Assembly (NCBI GenBank): GCA_024691305.1
Contig: JAILNS010000004.1
Span: 41,598 to 105,597, forward strand
Direction: 5' to 3'
Source of the DNA: Lachnospiraceae bacterium
GTDB taxonomy: Bacteria > Bacillota > Clostridia > Lachnospirales > Lachnospiraceae
DNA: 64,000 bases
Below the pieces are notes generated by a model. It was given only the letters and a program-made list of their open reading frames with translations. It made no database searches and was not told the origin of the DNA. The position numbers and the translations under genes were made by a program. How positions within the stretch are numbered: the first letter of the stretch is position 1; the number at the start of each line of letters is the position of its first letter. Positions 52,921-61,604 of this stretch are shown here, one piece after another.

Positions 52921-53349
52921 ATGGCAAGGGGAACAAATAACAGACAATACCAATATTCGTCGGCAGCGGTAAGAATGAGGGAGATATCCGATCCCAGATT
53001 CAAAAGTATGCCCGGCGGACGCATGCACAAAGGCGCAAGTCTGGGGTATGTGATCTTCGTAGCAATAGCACTTGTTTTTACGGCATTTGTGCTGCTTCAA
53101 TACATTTCACTCAGGTCTGATGTTACCAACAAACTTCAGAATATATCTTCGCTTGAAACACAACTTAATGAATTGAAGTTGGAAAATGACGCAACATATA
53201 GTAGAATTAACAGTAATATGGATCTTGAGCAGATAAGAGATACGGCCATTCATGAACTTGGTATGACATATGCTAAAGAAGGCCAGATCGAAACCTTCAC
53301 CAGTGAAAACGGAGATTATGTAAGACAGGTTGCCAAGATCGATCAATAG
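52921..53349 (+). CDS. ftsL: FtsL-like division protein
   Basis: Small bitopic division protein. A basic cytoplasmic segment precedes one membrane helix (YVIFVAIALVFTAFVLL, about residues 40-58) and an external leucine-zipper-like coiled coil (NKLQNISSLETQLNELKLEN). ATG at 52921 with GAGGGA upstream is preferred over a GTG at 52891 overlapping rsmH. Sequence similarity in FtsL is low, so assignment depends on topology and position between rsmH and a class B PBP. Confidence 0.85.
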   Translation: MARGTNNRQYQYSSAAVRMREISDPRFKSMPGGRMHKGASLGYVIFVAIALVFTAFVLLQYISLRSDVTNKLQNISSLETQLNELKLENDATYSRINSNMDLEQIRDTAIHELGMTYAKEGQIETFTSENGDYVRQVAKIDQ

Positions 53350-53363
53350 GTGATTTTTGGCTC

Positions 53364-55835
53364 ATGGCTTCTCTATATAATGACGGTAAATTAAAGAGAT
53401 TCACTCCTAAAATGAGGAAAAAGCTGTTGGTATTATTCATTATAATACTGGCGGCTTTTGTCGGTTTGGGCATCCGTTTGTATATGATCGCGAGAAACAA
53501 CGGAGAAGAGTATGCCAGACAGGTCCTTTCGCAGCAGGAATACGATTCCGTGACCATTCCGTACAGGCGCGGGGATATATATGACTGCAACGGCATGATC
53601 TTAGCCAGCAGTAACAAGGTATACAATGTTATACTGGACTGCTCCCTTCTTTTGACTGACGATGCTTACTTAGAACCTACATTAAATGCGTTAAACAGTG
53701 TATTTAAGATCGATACTTCCGAAGTGAGACAGTATATTACCGCCAATCCTTCTTCTAAATACAAGGTTTTGGCAAAGCGCGTCAGTTATGAGGATATGCT
53801 TGCTTTTGAAGACTTAAAAAAAGCGGAAGAGACCGGATCTAACATCAAGGGCGTATGGTTTGAGGATGAATATGTAAGGCAGTACCCCAACTCAACATTG
53901 GGATGTGATATCATAGGATTCACTTCGGGCGACAATATAGGTAATTTCGGACTGGAACAGTATTATAACAGCGTTCTTAGCGGAACAAACGGACGCGAAT
54001 ACGGATACCTTAATGAAGATTCCGACCTTGAAAGAACCGTTATTCCTGCCGAGGACGGTTACAGCATATACAGTACGATAGACATAAATATACAGAGTAC
54101 GGTAGAAAAATACCTGGCCGAATTCAACGAGGAATATAAAAACAATGTAAATATAGCAAACGGCGCCGAGAATATCGGATGTATCATAATGGAAGTGGAT
54201 ACCGGAAACGTTCTTGCAATGGCACAGTATCCTGTATACGACCTAAATAATCCGAGAGATACAAGTGCTCTTATCGGTGCAAGACAGGTTGATATTAAAG
54301 GTGTAAAGACCACGGGTAAGCCTATAGAACTTACTTCTCTTGTGCAAAACAACGAAACCATAGATCCCGATGCGGTCGCAGATATTTCCGGGACCTCGGA
54401 TGAAGCGGAAAATGCTGACGAAAACGGTGACGGTGAGGAAGAGGATGCGGAGAATTCCGAAAATACAACAAATCCGGCTTCGGGTGAACCCCAGATGTTC
54501 ACAGAATCGTTGTATGTTACGGAAGAGAGCCTGGCTTTGATGGATGATGATACGCTGTATCAGAATCTTAATTCTCTTTGGAAGAATTTCTGTATAAATA
54601 CCACATATGAACCGGGTTCCGTTGCAAAGCCCTTTACGGTTGCTGCGGCTCTTGATTCCGGATCCATAACCGGCGACGAATATTATAATTGTGAAGGATT
54701 TCTTGAAGTCGGTGATCATAAGATCAAATGCCATAACACATACGGCGATGGATACTTAAGCGTTGCACAGTGTGTTGAACGAAGCTGCAACGTAGGGCTT
54801 ATGCATATAGCTTTCGCCTGCGGAAAAGAAACTTTCCTTAAATACCAGCATGCATTCGGCTTTGGATTAAAGACCAATATAGATCTTGCAGGTGAATCGA
54901 GAACCGCATCTCTTGTATATACACCATCATCAATGAGGCAGACTGATCTTGCGACCAATTCGTTCGGTCAGGGCTTTAACGTGACGATGATACAGATGAT
55001 CAGCGGATTCTGCTCTCTTGTTAATGGAGGTAATTTCTATGAACCTCATATGGTCAGCAAGATAGTCACTTCGGATGGATCAACCATAGAAAACATTGAG
55101 CCAAGAGTGTTAAAACAGACTGTTTCACGGACAACTTCCGATAAGATAAAAGAGTATTGCAATCTCGTTGTTACCGGAGAATACGGAACCGGTAAGACCG
55201 CACGTCCCGCAGGTTATATGATAGGCGGAAAAACAGGAACAGCCGAGACTCTGCCCAGAGGAAACGGAGAATATGTAGTTTCATTTATGGGATATGCTCC
55301 TGCCGATGATCCTGAAATAGCGATATATGTTGTTGTTGACAGACCTAATGTGGGAACATGGGGAGCGCAGGCAGATGCCAAGTATGCGACCAGAATAGTG
55401 AGAAGCATACTTACCGAAGTTCTTCCTTATCTTCATATATATATGACGGAACCTTTAAGTGATAAAGAGATAGCTGAGCTTGAGGAGAAGAATATAGAAG
55501 ATACACATGGATACAATTCGGACATTTCCGATGAACAGTCAGAATCCGATGAAAATGCCGGCGATGCAGACACATCGGAATCTCAGGAAACGTCAGGTGA
55601 TGAAAATACTACAGGTGAAACAGAAGAAGAGATTCCCGAGAATGATGAACCATGGAAAGAGTTTGCGATAGATCCGAATACCGGATATGCCATAGATCCC
55701 GATACGGGAGCTTATGTAGATCCTGTTACAGGAGCTACTATAGGTCTTGACTCGGATCTTCCCGATACCGGAGTTCCGGTTACGGCTGATGAAAGTGTGA
55801 GCGCAGTAGGCGATGCACCCGATGTTACACAATAA
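53364..55835 (+). CDS. class B penicillin-binding protein (FtsI/SpoVD type)
   Basis: Septal peptidoglycan transpeptidase. One N-terminal membrane helix (residues 20-42), a dimerisation domain, and the transpeptidase domain with SVAK (Ser near 419), SCN (474-476) and KTG (623-625). Two unusual parts stand out: an Asp/Glu/Asn-rich insertion just before the transpeptidase domain (about 333-374), and a C-terminal tail of about 115 residues, acidic and then with the repeated unit IDPNTGYAIDPDTGAYVDP. No PASTA domain is present. The tail contains LPDTG but no anchor follows. Vegetative FtsI and SpoVD cannot be told apart here; position favours the division enzyme. Confidence 0.93.
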   Translation: MASLYNDGKLKRFTPKMRKKLLVLFIIILAAFVGLGIRLYMIARNNGEEYARQVLSQQEYDSVTIPYRRGDIYDCNGMILASSNKVYNVILDCSLLLTDDAYLEPTLNALNSVFKIDTSEVRQYITANPSSKYKVLAKRVSYEDMLAFEDLKKAEETGSNIKGVWFEDEYVRQYPNSTLGCDIIGFTSGDNIGNFGLEQYYNSVLSGTNGREYGYLNEDSDLERTVIPAEDGYSIYSTIDINIQSTVEKYLAEFNEEYKNNVNIANGAENIGCIIMEVDTGNVLAMAQYPVYDLNNPRDTSALIGARQVDIKGVKTTGKPIELTSLVQNNETIDPDAVADISGTSDEAENADENGDGEEEDAENSENTTNPASGEPQMFTESLYVTEESLALMDDDTLYQNLNSLWKNFCINTTYEPGSVAKPFTVAAALDSGSITGDEYYNCEGFLEVGDHKIKCHNTYGDGYLSVAQCVERSCNVGLMHIAFACGKETFLKYQHAFGFGLKTNIDLAGESRTASLVYTPSSMRQTDLATNSFGQGFNVTMIQMISGFCSLVNGGNFYEPHMVSKIVTSDGSTIENIEPRVLKQTVSRTTSDKIKEYCNLVVTGEYGTGKTARPAGYMIGGKTGTAETLPRGNGEYVVSFMGYAPADDPEIAIYVVVDRPNVGTWGAQADAKYATRIVRSILTEVLPYLHIYMTEPLSDKEIAELEEKNIEDTHGYNSDISDEQSESDENAGDADTSESQETSGDENTTGETEEEIPENDEPWKEFAIDPNTGYAIDPDTGAYVDPVTGATIGLDSDLPDTGVPVTADESVSAVGDAPDVTQ

Positions 55836-55850
55836 AAACGGAGAGCAGAT

Positions 55851-56810
55851 ATGAACGTTAGGATTTGCATAGCAGCATTATTGGCATTCGCCATATCGGC
55901 TGTTTTGGGGCCGGTGGTAATTCCTTTTTTGCATAAAATCAAATTCGGTCAGACTGTAAGGGATGACGGACCGGAGAGCCATTTAAAGAAGAACGGTACT
56001 CCAACAATGGGAGGTATAATATTTCTGTTTGGAATGCTTATTCCGGCACTGATGCAGATACCTGAATGTGACAAGGCGGTACCTGTTTTGATACTGACAT
56101 TTGGGATGGCGCTGATCGGCTTTATAGACGACTATGTAAAGGTCGTATTAAAGCGCGCAATGGGTCTTAAAGCATGGCAGAAGATGAGCCTTCAGATAGT
56201 TCTTTCGGTAGCTTTCGGACTATATTTACAATATATGACCGATGCGGATATGACAATGAAGATCCCGTTTGCGGATGGAGTTATACTGGATCTCAAATGG
56301 GCAGCTATCCCGTTTATGGTATTTGTTGTTATAGCTACCGCTAACGGCACTAATTTGACGGATGGACTTGACGGACTTGCCGCCAGTGTTACACTTGTTG
56401 TTTCGGTCTTTTTCTGCATCGCTTCAGTAATGACAGGAGCGGGAGTTGAAGGCATTGCCGCAGCATTTGCCGGAGGCCTGGCAGGATTTCTTTTATTTAA
56501 TGCATATCCCGCCAGGGTGTTTATGGGAGATACAGGTTCTCTTGCTCTTGGAGGTTATGTGGCCGGAATGGCATATGCGCTTCACATGCCTCTCATAATC
56601 GTTATTGTCGGGATCATTTACGTAATTGAAGCGGTTTCGGTGATCCTTCAGGTGGGATATTTTAAACTCACCCATGGCAAAAGAATATTCAAGATGGCTC
56701 CGATACATCACCACTTTGAACTGTGTGGATGGTCGGAAACACGTGTTGTTGCAGTTTTTACGATCATTACTGCACTCATGTGTACGATAGCTTTATGCGG
56801 AGTTTGGTAG
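55851..56810 (+). CDS. mraY: phospho-N-acetylmuramoyl-pentapeptide transferase
   Basis: Makes lipid I from UDP-MurNAc-pentapeptide and undecaprenyl phosphate. Ten membrane segments are expected. Conserved blocks visible are TPTMGG, FIDDYVKV with catalytic Asp residues, NLTDGLDGLA, FMGDTGSLALGG and APIHHHFE. 319 residues. GGAGAG precedes the ATG. murD, which often follows, is absent here. Confidence 0.97.
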   Translation: MNVRICIAALLAFAISAVLGPVVIPFLHKIKFGQTVRDDGPESHLKKNGTPTMGGIIFLFGMLIPALMQIPECDKAVPVLILTFGMALIGFIDDYVKVVLKRAMGLKAWQKMSLQIVLSVAFGLYLQYMTDADMTMKIPFADGVILDLKWAAIPFMVFVVIATANGTNLTDGLDGLAASVTLVVSVFFCIASVMTGAGVEGIAAAFAGGLAGFLLFNAYPARVFMGDTGSLALGGYVAGMAYALHMPLIIVIVGIIYVIEAVSVILQVGYFKLTHGKRIFKMAPIHHHFELCGWSETRVVAVFTIITALMCTIALCGVW

Positions 56811-56820
56811 GAGATCACAG

Positions 56821-57996
56821 TTGGCAACTAACAGATTTGCACTTAGAAAAGAAGCCGAAAAAAGGCTTAGATATTTTGATTATAACTTAGTGGTTATTGT
56901 TATTTTCCTTCTCATCTTTGGGCTTGTAATGGTCTATTCGTCGAGCTCTTATGATGCTTTTTTGACATTCGGAAATGCGACTTATTATTTTCGTAAACAA
57001 CTTATCTCGATCGTTGTCGGCCTGGGAATAATGATCGCTCTGACGTTCTTTCCGTACCAGTTATTGATGAGAATGACCGCGGCTGCATATATTTTCGCCG
57101 CTGTCCTTATATTTCTTATCATTCCGTTCGGGCATGAGGCTAACGGCGCCAAGCGTTGGATATACTTATTTGGTATATCGATCCAGCCTGCCGAATATGC
57201 TAAGCTTGCGATGATAGTTTTTTTGGCAGGCGCGATCATGAAGATGGGCAGAGGGATAAATACCTGGAAAGGATTCGGCATTATCCTTGTTCTTGTAGGG
57301 ATCATCTCGGGTATGGTGTGGTTTGTAACCTCCAATGCCAGCAGCGCTATAATCATTTTTGGTATAGCTCTGATCATGTTCTTTGTTTCAACACCCGATT
57401 ATAAAAGGTATATCATTCTCGGCGGTGGATTGATATTGGCTGCGGTACTTGTGGTTTTGGTAATAGTTGCGAATGCCTCCGGATCGGATGCCGGTAATAT
57501 AGGCGGTTATAGAGGTGCAAGGATCTTAGCGTGGCTTGATCCCGAAGCCTATGCCTCCGGTAAAGGTTTCCAAACACTGCAGGCTCTTTATGCTATCGGG
57601 TCGGGAGGTCTTTTTGGCAAAGGACTCGGTGAAAGCATGCAAAAACTTGGGTTTATACCCGAGGCTCAAAATGACATGATCTTTTCCGTAATATGCGAGG
57701 AACTGGGTCTTTTCGGTGCTCTTGCGCTCATGCTTTTGTTCGTATTACTGTTATGGCGCCTTAAGATAATAGCCGATAATGCAAGCGATATGTTTGGATC
57801 GCTTCTTGTTGTGGGAGTTATGGGACACATAGCTATTCAGGTAATATTAAACATAGCCGTTGTTACCAATATTATACCGAATACGGGTATTTCTCTTCCT
57901 TTTATAAGCTATGGCGGATCAGCAATGATATGTACTCTGGCTGAGATAGGGTTGTGCCTAAGCGTCGCCCGCAGGATCAGGATGAGGGATTATTGA
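56821..57996 (+). CDS. ftsW: SEDS-family septal glycosyltransferase FtsW
   Basis: Peptidoglycan polymerase working with the class B PBP at the septum. About ten membrane helices; family motifs VMVYSSSSYDA, KRWIYLFGISIQPAEYAKL, the large external loop region ending AQNDMIFSVICEELGLFG, and PFISYGGSAMI. The start is TTG with GGAGA 7 bases upstream. 391 residues. It overlaps the divIB start codon. Confidence 0.95.
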   Translation: MATNRFALRKEAEKRLRYFDYNLVVIVIFLLIFGLVMVYSSSSYDAFLTFGNATYYFRKQLISIVVGLGIMIALTFFPYQLLMRMTAAAYIFAAVLIFLIIPFGHEANGAKRWIYLFGISIQPAEYAKLAMIVFLAGAIMKMGRGINTWKGFGIILVLVGIISGMVWFVTSNASSAIIIFGIALIMFFVSTPDYKRYIILGGGLILAAVLVVLVIVANASGSDAGNIGGYRGARILAWLDPEAYASGKGFQTLQALYAIGSGGLFGKGLGESMQKLGFIPEAQNDMIFSVICEELGLFGALALMLLFVLLLWRLKIIADNASDMFGSLLVVGVMGHIAIQVILNIAVVTNIIPNTGISLPFISYGGSAMICTLAEIGLCLSVARRIRMRDY

Positions 57997-58733
57997 TGAA
58001 AAAGTCTGCATTTCGCAGCAAATTTCAGATATGGCCTTATATCCTGACAGCCGTTATCGTTATTGCGATAGTGGCTGCCATAGTTTGTGTATTAAGATTT
58101 TGCAAGGTAAAAGCCGTGATAGTAGACGGTAACATTCATTATACCGATGAGATGATATCAAATATGGTTATGGATGGACCGCTTGGAGATAATACCATAT
58201 ATCTTTATCTTAAATACAGAGACCGTGAGATCAAGGATGTTCCTTTTATAGAGACCATGACGGTGTCCATTGAATCAAGGGATACGATCAGGATAACCGT
58301 TTATGAAAAGAGTCTGGCCGGATATGTTGAATATATGGACAGATTCATATATTTTGACAGGACGGGAACGGTAGTTGAAAGTTCACAGGTTCTGACTGCG
58401 GGAATTCCCATGGTAACGGGGCTTAAATTTGATCATTGTATTTTATATGAACCGCTTCCGGTCGAAGATATGAGCCTTTTTGAAAAAGTCCTTGATATAT
58501 CCCAGCTGATGGATAAATATAATATCGAGGCAGACAGGATACATTTTACATCAGACAGTTCCATTATTCTTTTTTTCGGAGATATTGAAATACTTATAGG
58601 AAATGATGAATTTATAGATGAAAAGGTTATGGCTATTCCCGGAATACTTGAAAAGCTCCCCGGGAAGTCCGGATATATAGATCTTAGTGACTATTCAGAC
58701 GGTGATACCGTAACTTTTGAAAAATCTGATTGA
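57996..58733 (+). CDS. divIB: FtsQ/DivIB division protein
   Basis: Bitopic division protein. The cytoplasmic N-terminus is short and basic, the membrane segment is at about residues 12-35, and a POTRA-like domain follows (VKAVIVDGNIHYTDEMI through IRITVYEKSLAGYV), then the beta domain with RTGTVVESS. ATG at 57996 shares its A with the ftsW stop (TGATG) and has GAGGGA upstream. It is predicted to join FtsL and FtsB-like partners in activating FtsW-PBP. Confidence 0.9.
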   Translation: MKKSAFRSKFQIWPYILTAVIVIAIVAAIVCVLRFCKVKAVIVDGNIHYTDEMISNMVMDGPLGDNTIYLYLKYRDREIKDVPFIETMTVSIESRDTIRITVYEKSLAGYVEYMDRFIYFDRTGTVVESSQVLTAGIPMVTGLKFDHCILYEPLPVEDMSLFEKVLDISQLMDKYNIEADRIHFTSDSSIILFFGDIEILIGNDEFIDEKVMAIPGILEKLPGKSGYIDLSDYSDGDTVTFEKSD

Positions 58734-58758
58734 TAAACAGAAAAAATTGAATTATTAT
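58730..58758 (+). promoter_or_regulatory. promoter for ftsZ
   Basis: TTGATA (58730-58735), 17 bases, TATTAT (58753-58758). The -35 overlaps the divIB stop codon. This would let ftsZ be expressed separately from the upstream cluster. Confidence 0.55.
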
Positions 58759-58802
58759 ATTATAGTGTATGTGTAATATTCAGTGTTAGGAGGAGATTAG
58801 CC

Positions 58803-60050
58803 TTGCCACTTGAGATTAGATCTAATGAGGTTGACGCTGCCTCAAAGATAATAGTTGTAGGAGTAGGCGGAGCGGGAAATAATGCCGTAAACCGCATGAT
58901 CGACGAAGGAATTAAAGGCGTTGAATTTATAGGTATCAATACGGACGTACAGTGTTTGCGTCTGTGCAAAGCCAAGACATTACAGATCGGAGAAAAACTG
59001 ACCAAAGGTCTTGGTGCGGGCGCAAAACCTGAAATAGGAGCCAAGGCGGCCGAAGAAAGTGCCGAGGAGATCGCTCAGGCTCTAAAAGGCGCCGATATGG
59101 TCTTTGTAACCTGCGGTATGGGCGGCGGTACAGGTACCGGTGCTGCACCGATCGTTGCAAAGATGGCCAAAGATATGGGTATACTTACTGTCGGAGTAGT
59201 TACCAAACCCTTCAGATTTGAAGCCAAAAAGCGCATGGAAAATGCTTTGATCGGGTTAGATAATATCAGAGGGAATGTTGATACACTGATCGTCATACCC
59301 AATGATAAGATCCTTGAGATAGTAGATAAACATACTTCCATGCCCGAAGCCCTCAAAAAAGCCGATGAAGTACTTCAGCAGTCTGTACAGGGTATTACGG
59401 ATCTTATCAACGTTCCTCAGATCCTTAATCTGGATTTTGCCGATGTTCAGACCGTTATGGAGAACAAGGGTATCGCACATATCGGTATAGGATACGGAAA
59501 AGGTGACGATAAGGCTCTTGAAGCAGTTACGATGGCAGTTGAGAGTCCGCTTCTTGAGACTACCGTTGCCGGAGCTACGGATGTCATCCTTAATATTACC
59601 GGTGATATATCTATATTTGATGCGCAGGATGCAGGTGATTATATCAATAAGGTCGCAGGAACGGATATAAACGTTATTTTTGGTGCAAGTTACGATCCCT
59701 CGATGGAGGATTCATGTACTATTACGATCATTGCAACCGGTATTCGTGAAGGTGGAGATACGGCAGATGAAGCGGCTCAGGCCGGTCTGGGAAGAGGATT
59801 TATAACTCCTTCGTCACAGAGAACAGTCCAGACACAGAGCGTTCGTCCTGCTACCAGTTTTATACAGAGTGCCCTTACGGCTAACAGACCTGTTGCTCCC
59901 GCACAGCCAACTCCGGGTGTTCATCCCCAGGGACAGCCGGCTGTAAAACCTGTTACACCGATAAAGCCTGTGACAGAACCTAAACTGTCAAGCACGATAG
60001 ATACAAAGTCGTTGGAAATACCGACGTTCCTTAAAAATAAGAAAGTTTGA
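58803..60050 (+). CDS. ftsZ: cell division tubulin homologue FtsZ
   Basis: GTPase that forms the Z ring. The nucleotide-binding motifs [14 protein letters not shown] and [13 protein letters not shown] are intact, the T7-loop region follows, and a Pro-rich linker ([13 protein letters not shown]) leads to the conserved terminal peptide [12 protein letters not shown] that binds FtsA or SepF. 415 residues. The start is TTG with AGGAGGAGA upstream. No ftsA is found next to it, unlike many other genomes. Confidence 0.98.
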   Translation: MPLEIRSNEVDAASKIIVVGVGGAGNNAVNRMIDEGIKGVEFIGINTDVQCLRLCKAKTLQIGEKLTKGLGAGAKPEIGAKAAEESAEEIAQALKGADMVFVTCGMGGGTGTGAAPIVAKMAKDMGILTVGVVTKPFRFEAKKRMENALIGLDNIRGNVDTLIVIPNDKILEIVDKHTSMPEALKKADEVLQQSVQGITDLINVPQILNLDFADVQTVMENKGIAHIGIGYGKGDDKALEAVTMAVESPLLETTVAGATDVILNITGDISIFDAQDAGDYINKVAGTDINVIFGASYDPSMEDSCTITIIATGIREGGDTADEAAQAGLGRGFITPSSQRTVQTQSVRPATSFIQSALTANRPVAPAQPTPGVHPQGQPAVKPVTPIKPVTEPKLSSTIDTKSLEIPTFLKNKKV

Positions 60051-60063
60051 GGTTTAATTTAGT

Positions 60064-60513
60064 ATGAAATGCCCCTTTTGCGGTCATGAAAATACCAGGG
60101 TTATAGATTCGCGACCTGCCGATGATAACAGTTCCATCAGAAGAAGAAGAATCTGTGACGAGTGTGATAAACGATTCACTACATATGAAAAGGTAGAAAC
60201 CATTCCGCTTATTATCATCAAAAAGGATAATAATCGTGAAACATATGACAGATCAAAGATAGAGGCAGGCGTACTCAGAGCTTGTCATAAGCGACCGATA
60301 TCTGCCAGTCAGATCACGGATCTTGTAGACTCCGTAGAAGTTGAGATATTCTCCAGAGAGGAAAAAGAAATCCCTTCAAGTGTTATCGGAGAACTTATAA
60401 TGGAGAAATTAAAAGATCTTGATGCGGTTGCATATGTAAGATTTTCTTCGGTTTATCGTGAGTTTAAAGACGTAAATACGTTTATGGACGAGCTGAAAAA
60501 AGTTTTGGAATAA
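60064..60513 (+). CDS. nrdR: ribonucleotide reductase regulator NrdR
   Basis: Nucleotide-sensing repressor of ribonucleotide reductase genes. The N-terminal zinc ribbon is MKCPFCGHENTRVIDSR then CDECDKRF, followed by the ATP-cone domain (IIIKKDNNRETYDRSKIEAG). 149 residues is exactly the expected size. It starts 14 bases after ftsZ. Confidence 0.97.
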   Translation: MKCPFCGHENTRVIDSRPADDNSSIRRRRICDECDKRFTTYEKVETIPLIIIKKDNNRETYDRSKIEAGVLRACHKRPISASQITDLVDSVEVEIFSREEKEIPSSVIGELIMEKLKDLDAVAYVRFSSVYREFKDVNTFMDELKKVLE

Positions 60514-60527
60514 TTTTGATTTTACTG

Positions 60528-60554
60528 TTAAGTTTTGTCCGGGATTGCCGATAT
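60528..60554 (+). promoter_or_regulatory. sigma-28 (FliA/SigD) flagellar promoter
   Basis: TTAAGTTT, exactly 11 bases, GCCGATAT. The known sigma-28 consensus is TAAAGTTT-N11-GCCGATAA, so 14 of 16 positions match with correct spacing. The predicted start is near 60561, 35 bases before the next gene. Confidence 0.85.
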
Positions 60555-60595
60555 ATTAATTGCAAGGCGTAAAATCTCATTGAGGACTAAAAATA

Positions 60596-60985
60596 ATGGG
60601 GATTAATTTTGATTACACAAACTTTATAAGCAACTACGGAATGCAGAGGATCCCTACAGTTGATCCCAAGCAGGTTGAAGCTGCACCTAAGGAGGTTGAG
60701 GTACAGGCCAAAGAGCAGGTACAGGAGCAACCCCGGGTAAGTGTGGAATCATACGGCCCCAAAGCTCCCAAAACAGCTAATCTTGAAGATGTTTCCCTTA
60801 CCTTTAATAAACAGGATGATTTCGGAACCATCGGAAGAGACGTTGATATTGCCAAACTTGATATGGCCAAGGTTGTATCGGATTCCAAGAGAGAGAGTAT
60901 TCTTTCCGGATACCAGACATTTGTAGGTCCTACACCCGAGCAGATGGTAGCAGAATACGAAGATGGTTTGGTGATTCCTAAGTAA
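60596..60985 (+). CDS. uncharacterised protein under a sigma-28 promoter
   Basis: A 129-residue soluble protein with no recognised domain, signal peptide or membrane segment. The N-terminus (MGINFDYTNFISNYG) is followed by a Gln/Glu/Val-rich stretch (about 25-50) and a C-terminal segment with FVGPTPEQMVAEYEDG. TGAGGA lies 9 bases before the ATG. It is monocistronic: a sigma-28 promoter lies upstream and a terminator downstream. That arrangement places it with late flagellar or chemotaxis genes, although its immediate neighbours are unrelated. Function unknown. Confidence 0.8.
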   Translation: MGINFDYTNFISNYGMQRIPTVDPKQVEAAPKEVEVQAKEQVQEQPRVSVESYGPKAPKTANLEDVSLTFNKQDDFGTIGRDVDIAKLDMAKVVSDSKRESILSGYQTFVGPTPEQMVAEYEDGLVIPK

Positions 60986-60997
60986 ATTGATTTAATT

Positions 60998-61032
60998 ACC
61001 CGTGATCCGACAGGATTGCGGGTTTTCTTTTT
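60998..61032 (+). terminator. intrinsic terminator after the sigma-28 gene
   Basis: ACCCG and ATCC pair with GGAT and CGGGT, followed by TTTCTTTTT. Confidence 0.85.
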
Positions 61033-61057
61033 GCTCATCTTTTGGTAAGATTTGTTC

Positions 61058-61591
61058 ATGTGCAATCTTTTACCTACTATATATATTGATTCTACATATT
61101 CCATAGACTATGAAGATATGTATAAAAGGGGATACAGAGGAATTCTCTTTGATATAGATAATACTCTGGTAGGGCATAATGCGCCCCAAAGTGAGAAATC
61201 TCTTGAACTTATCGACAGACTGCATAAGATCGGATTTAAGACTGCGGTCGTATCTAATAATAAGCTTGAACGTGTATCAGGTTTTGCGCAACCTGCAGAT
61301 ATGTTTTATGTGTATAAAGCGGGAAAGCCACTCGGAAGAGGATATACGGAAGCTATAAATAACATGGGACTTAAGCCGGATGAGGTTTTTTGCGTAGGCG
61401 ATCAGATATTTACCGATGTCTGGGGAGCAGGACACGCCGGACTTGTTAATTACCTGGTAAAACCTCTGGGACCCGATATTGGTATACATATTTATTTAAA
61501 AAGAATATTGGAAAAACCCATACTTCTTCTGGTATTGCTCACGAATAAGAGCAAGAAGAAAAAGTTTTACAGGGAACATCCTGAAAAATAA
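61058..61591 (+). CDS. yqeG: YqeG-family HAD phosphatase
   Basis: HAD superfamily IIIA phosphatase. Motif I is LFDIDNTLVGHNAP near residue 33, VVSNN is motif II, and VGDQIFTDVWGAGHAG carries motif III acids. About 177 residues. ATG at 61058 is used; a TTG at 61052 is also in frame. The basic tail KNKSKKKKFYREH type region is short. Related enzymes dephosphorylate phosphatidylglycerophosphate; the substrate here is not established. It leads the aro genes. Confidence 0.88.
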   Translation: MCNLLPTIYIDSTYSIDYEDMYKRGYRGILFDIDNTLVGHNAPQSEKSLELIDRLHKIGFKTAVVSNNKLERVSGFAQPADMFYVYKAGKPLGRGYTEAINNMGLKPDEVFCVGDQIFTDVWGAGHAGLVNYLVKPLGPDIGIHIYLKRILEKPILLLVLLTNKSKKKKFYREHPEK

Positions 61592-61604
61592 CAGGGAAGA
61601 TCAT

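Noticed and set aside
55762..55776. LPDTG sortase-like motif near the end of the class B PBP
   Set aside because: No hydrophobic segment or basic tail follows, and the protein is already anchored by an N-terminal helix.
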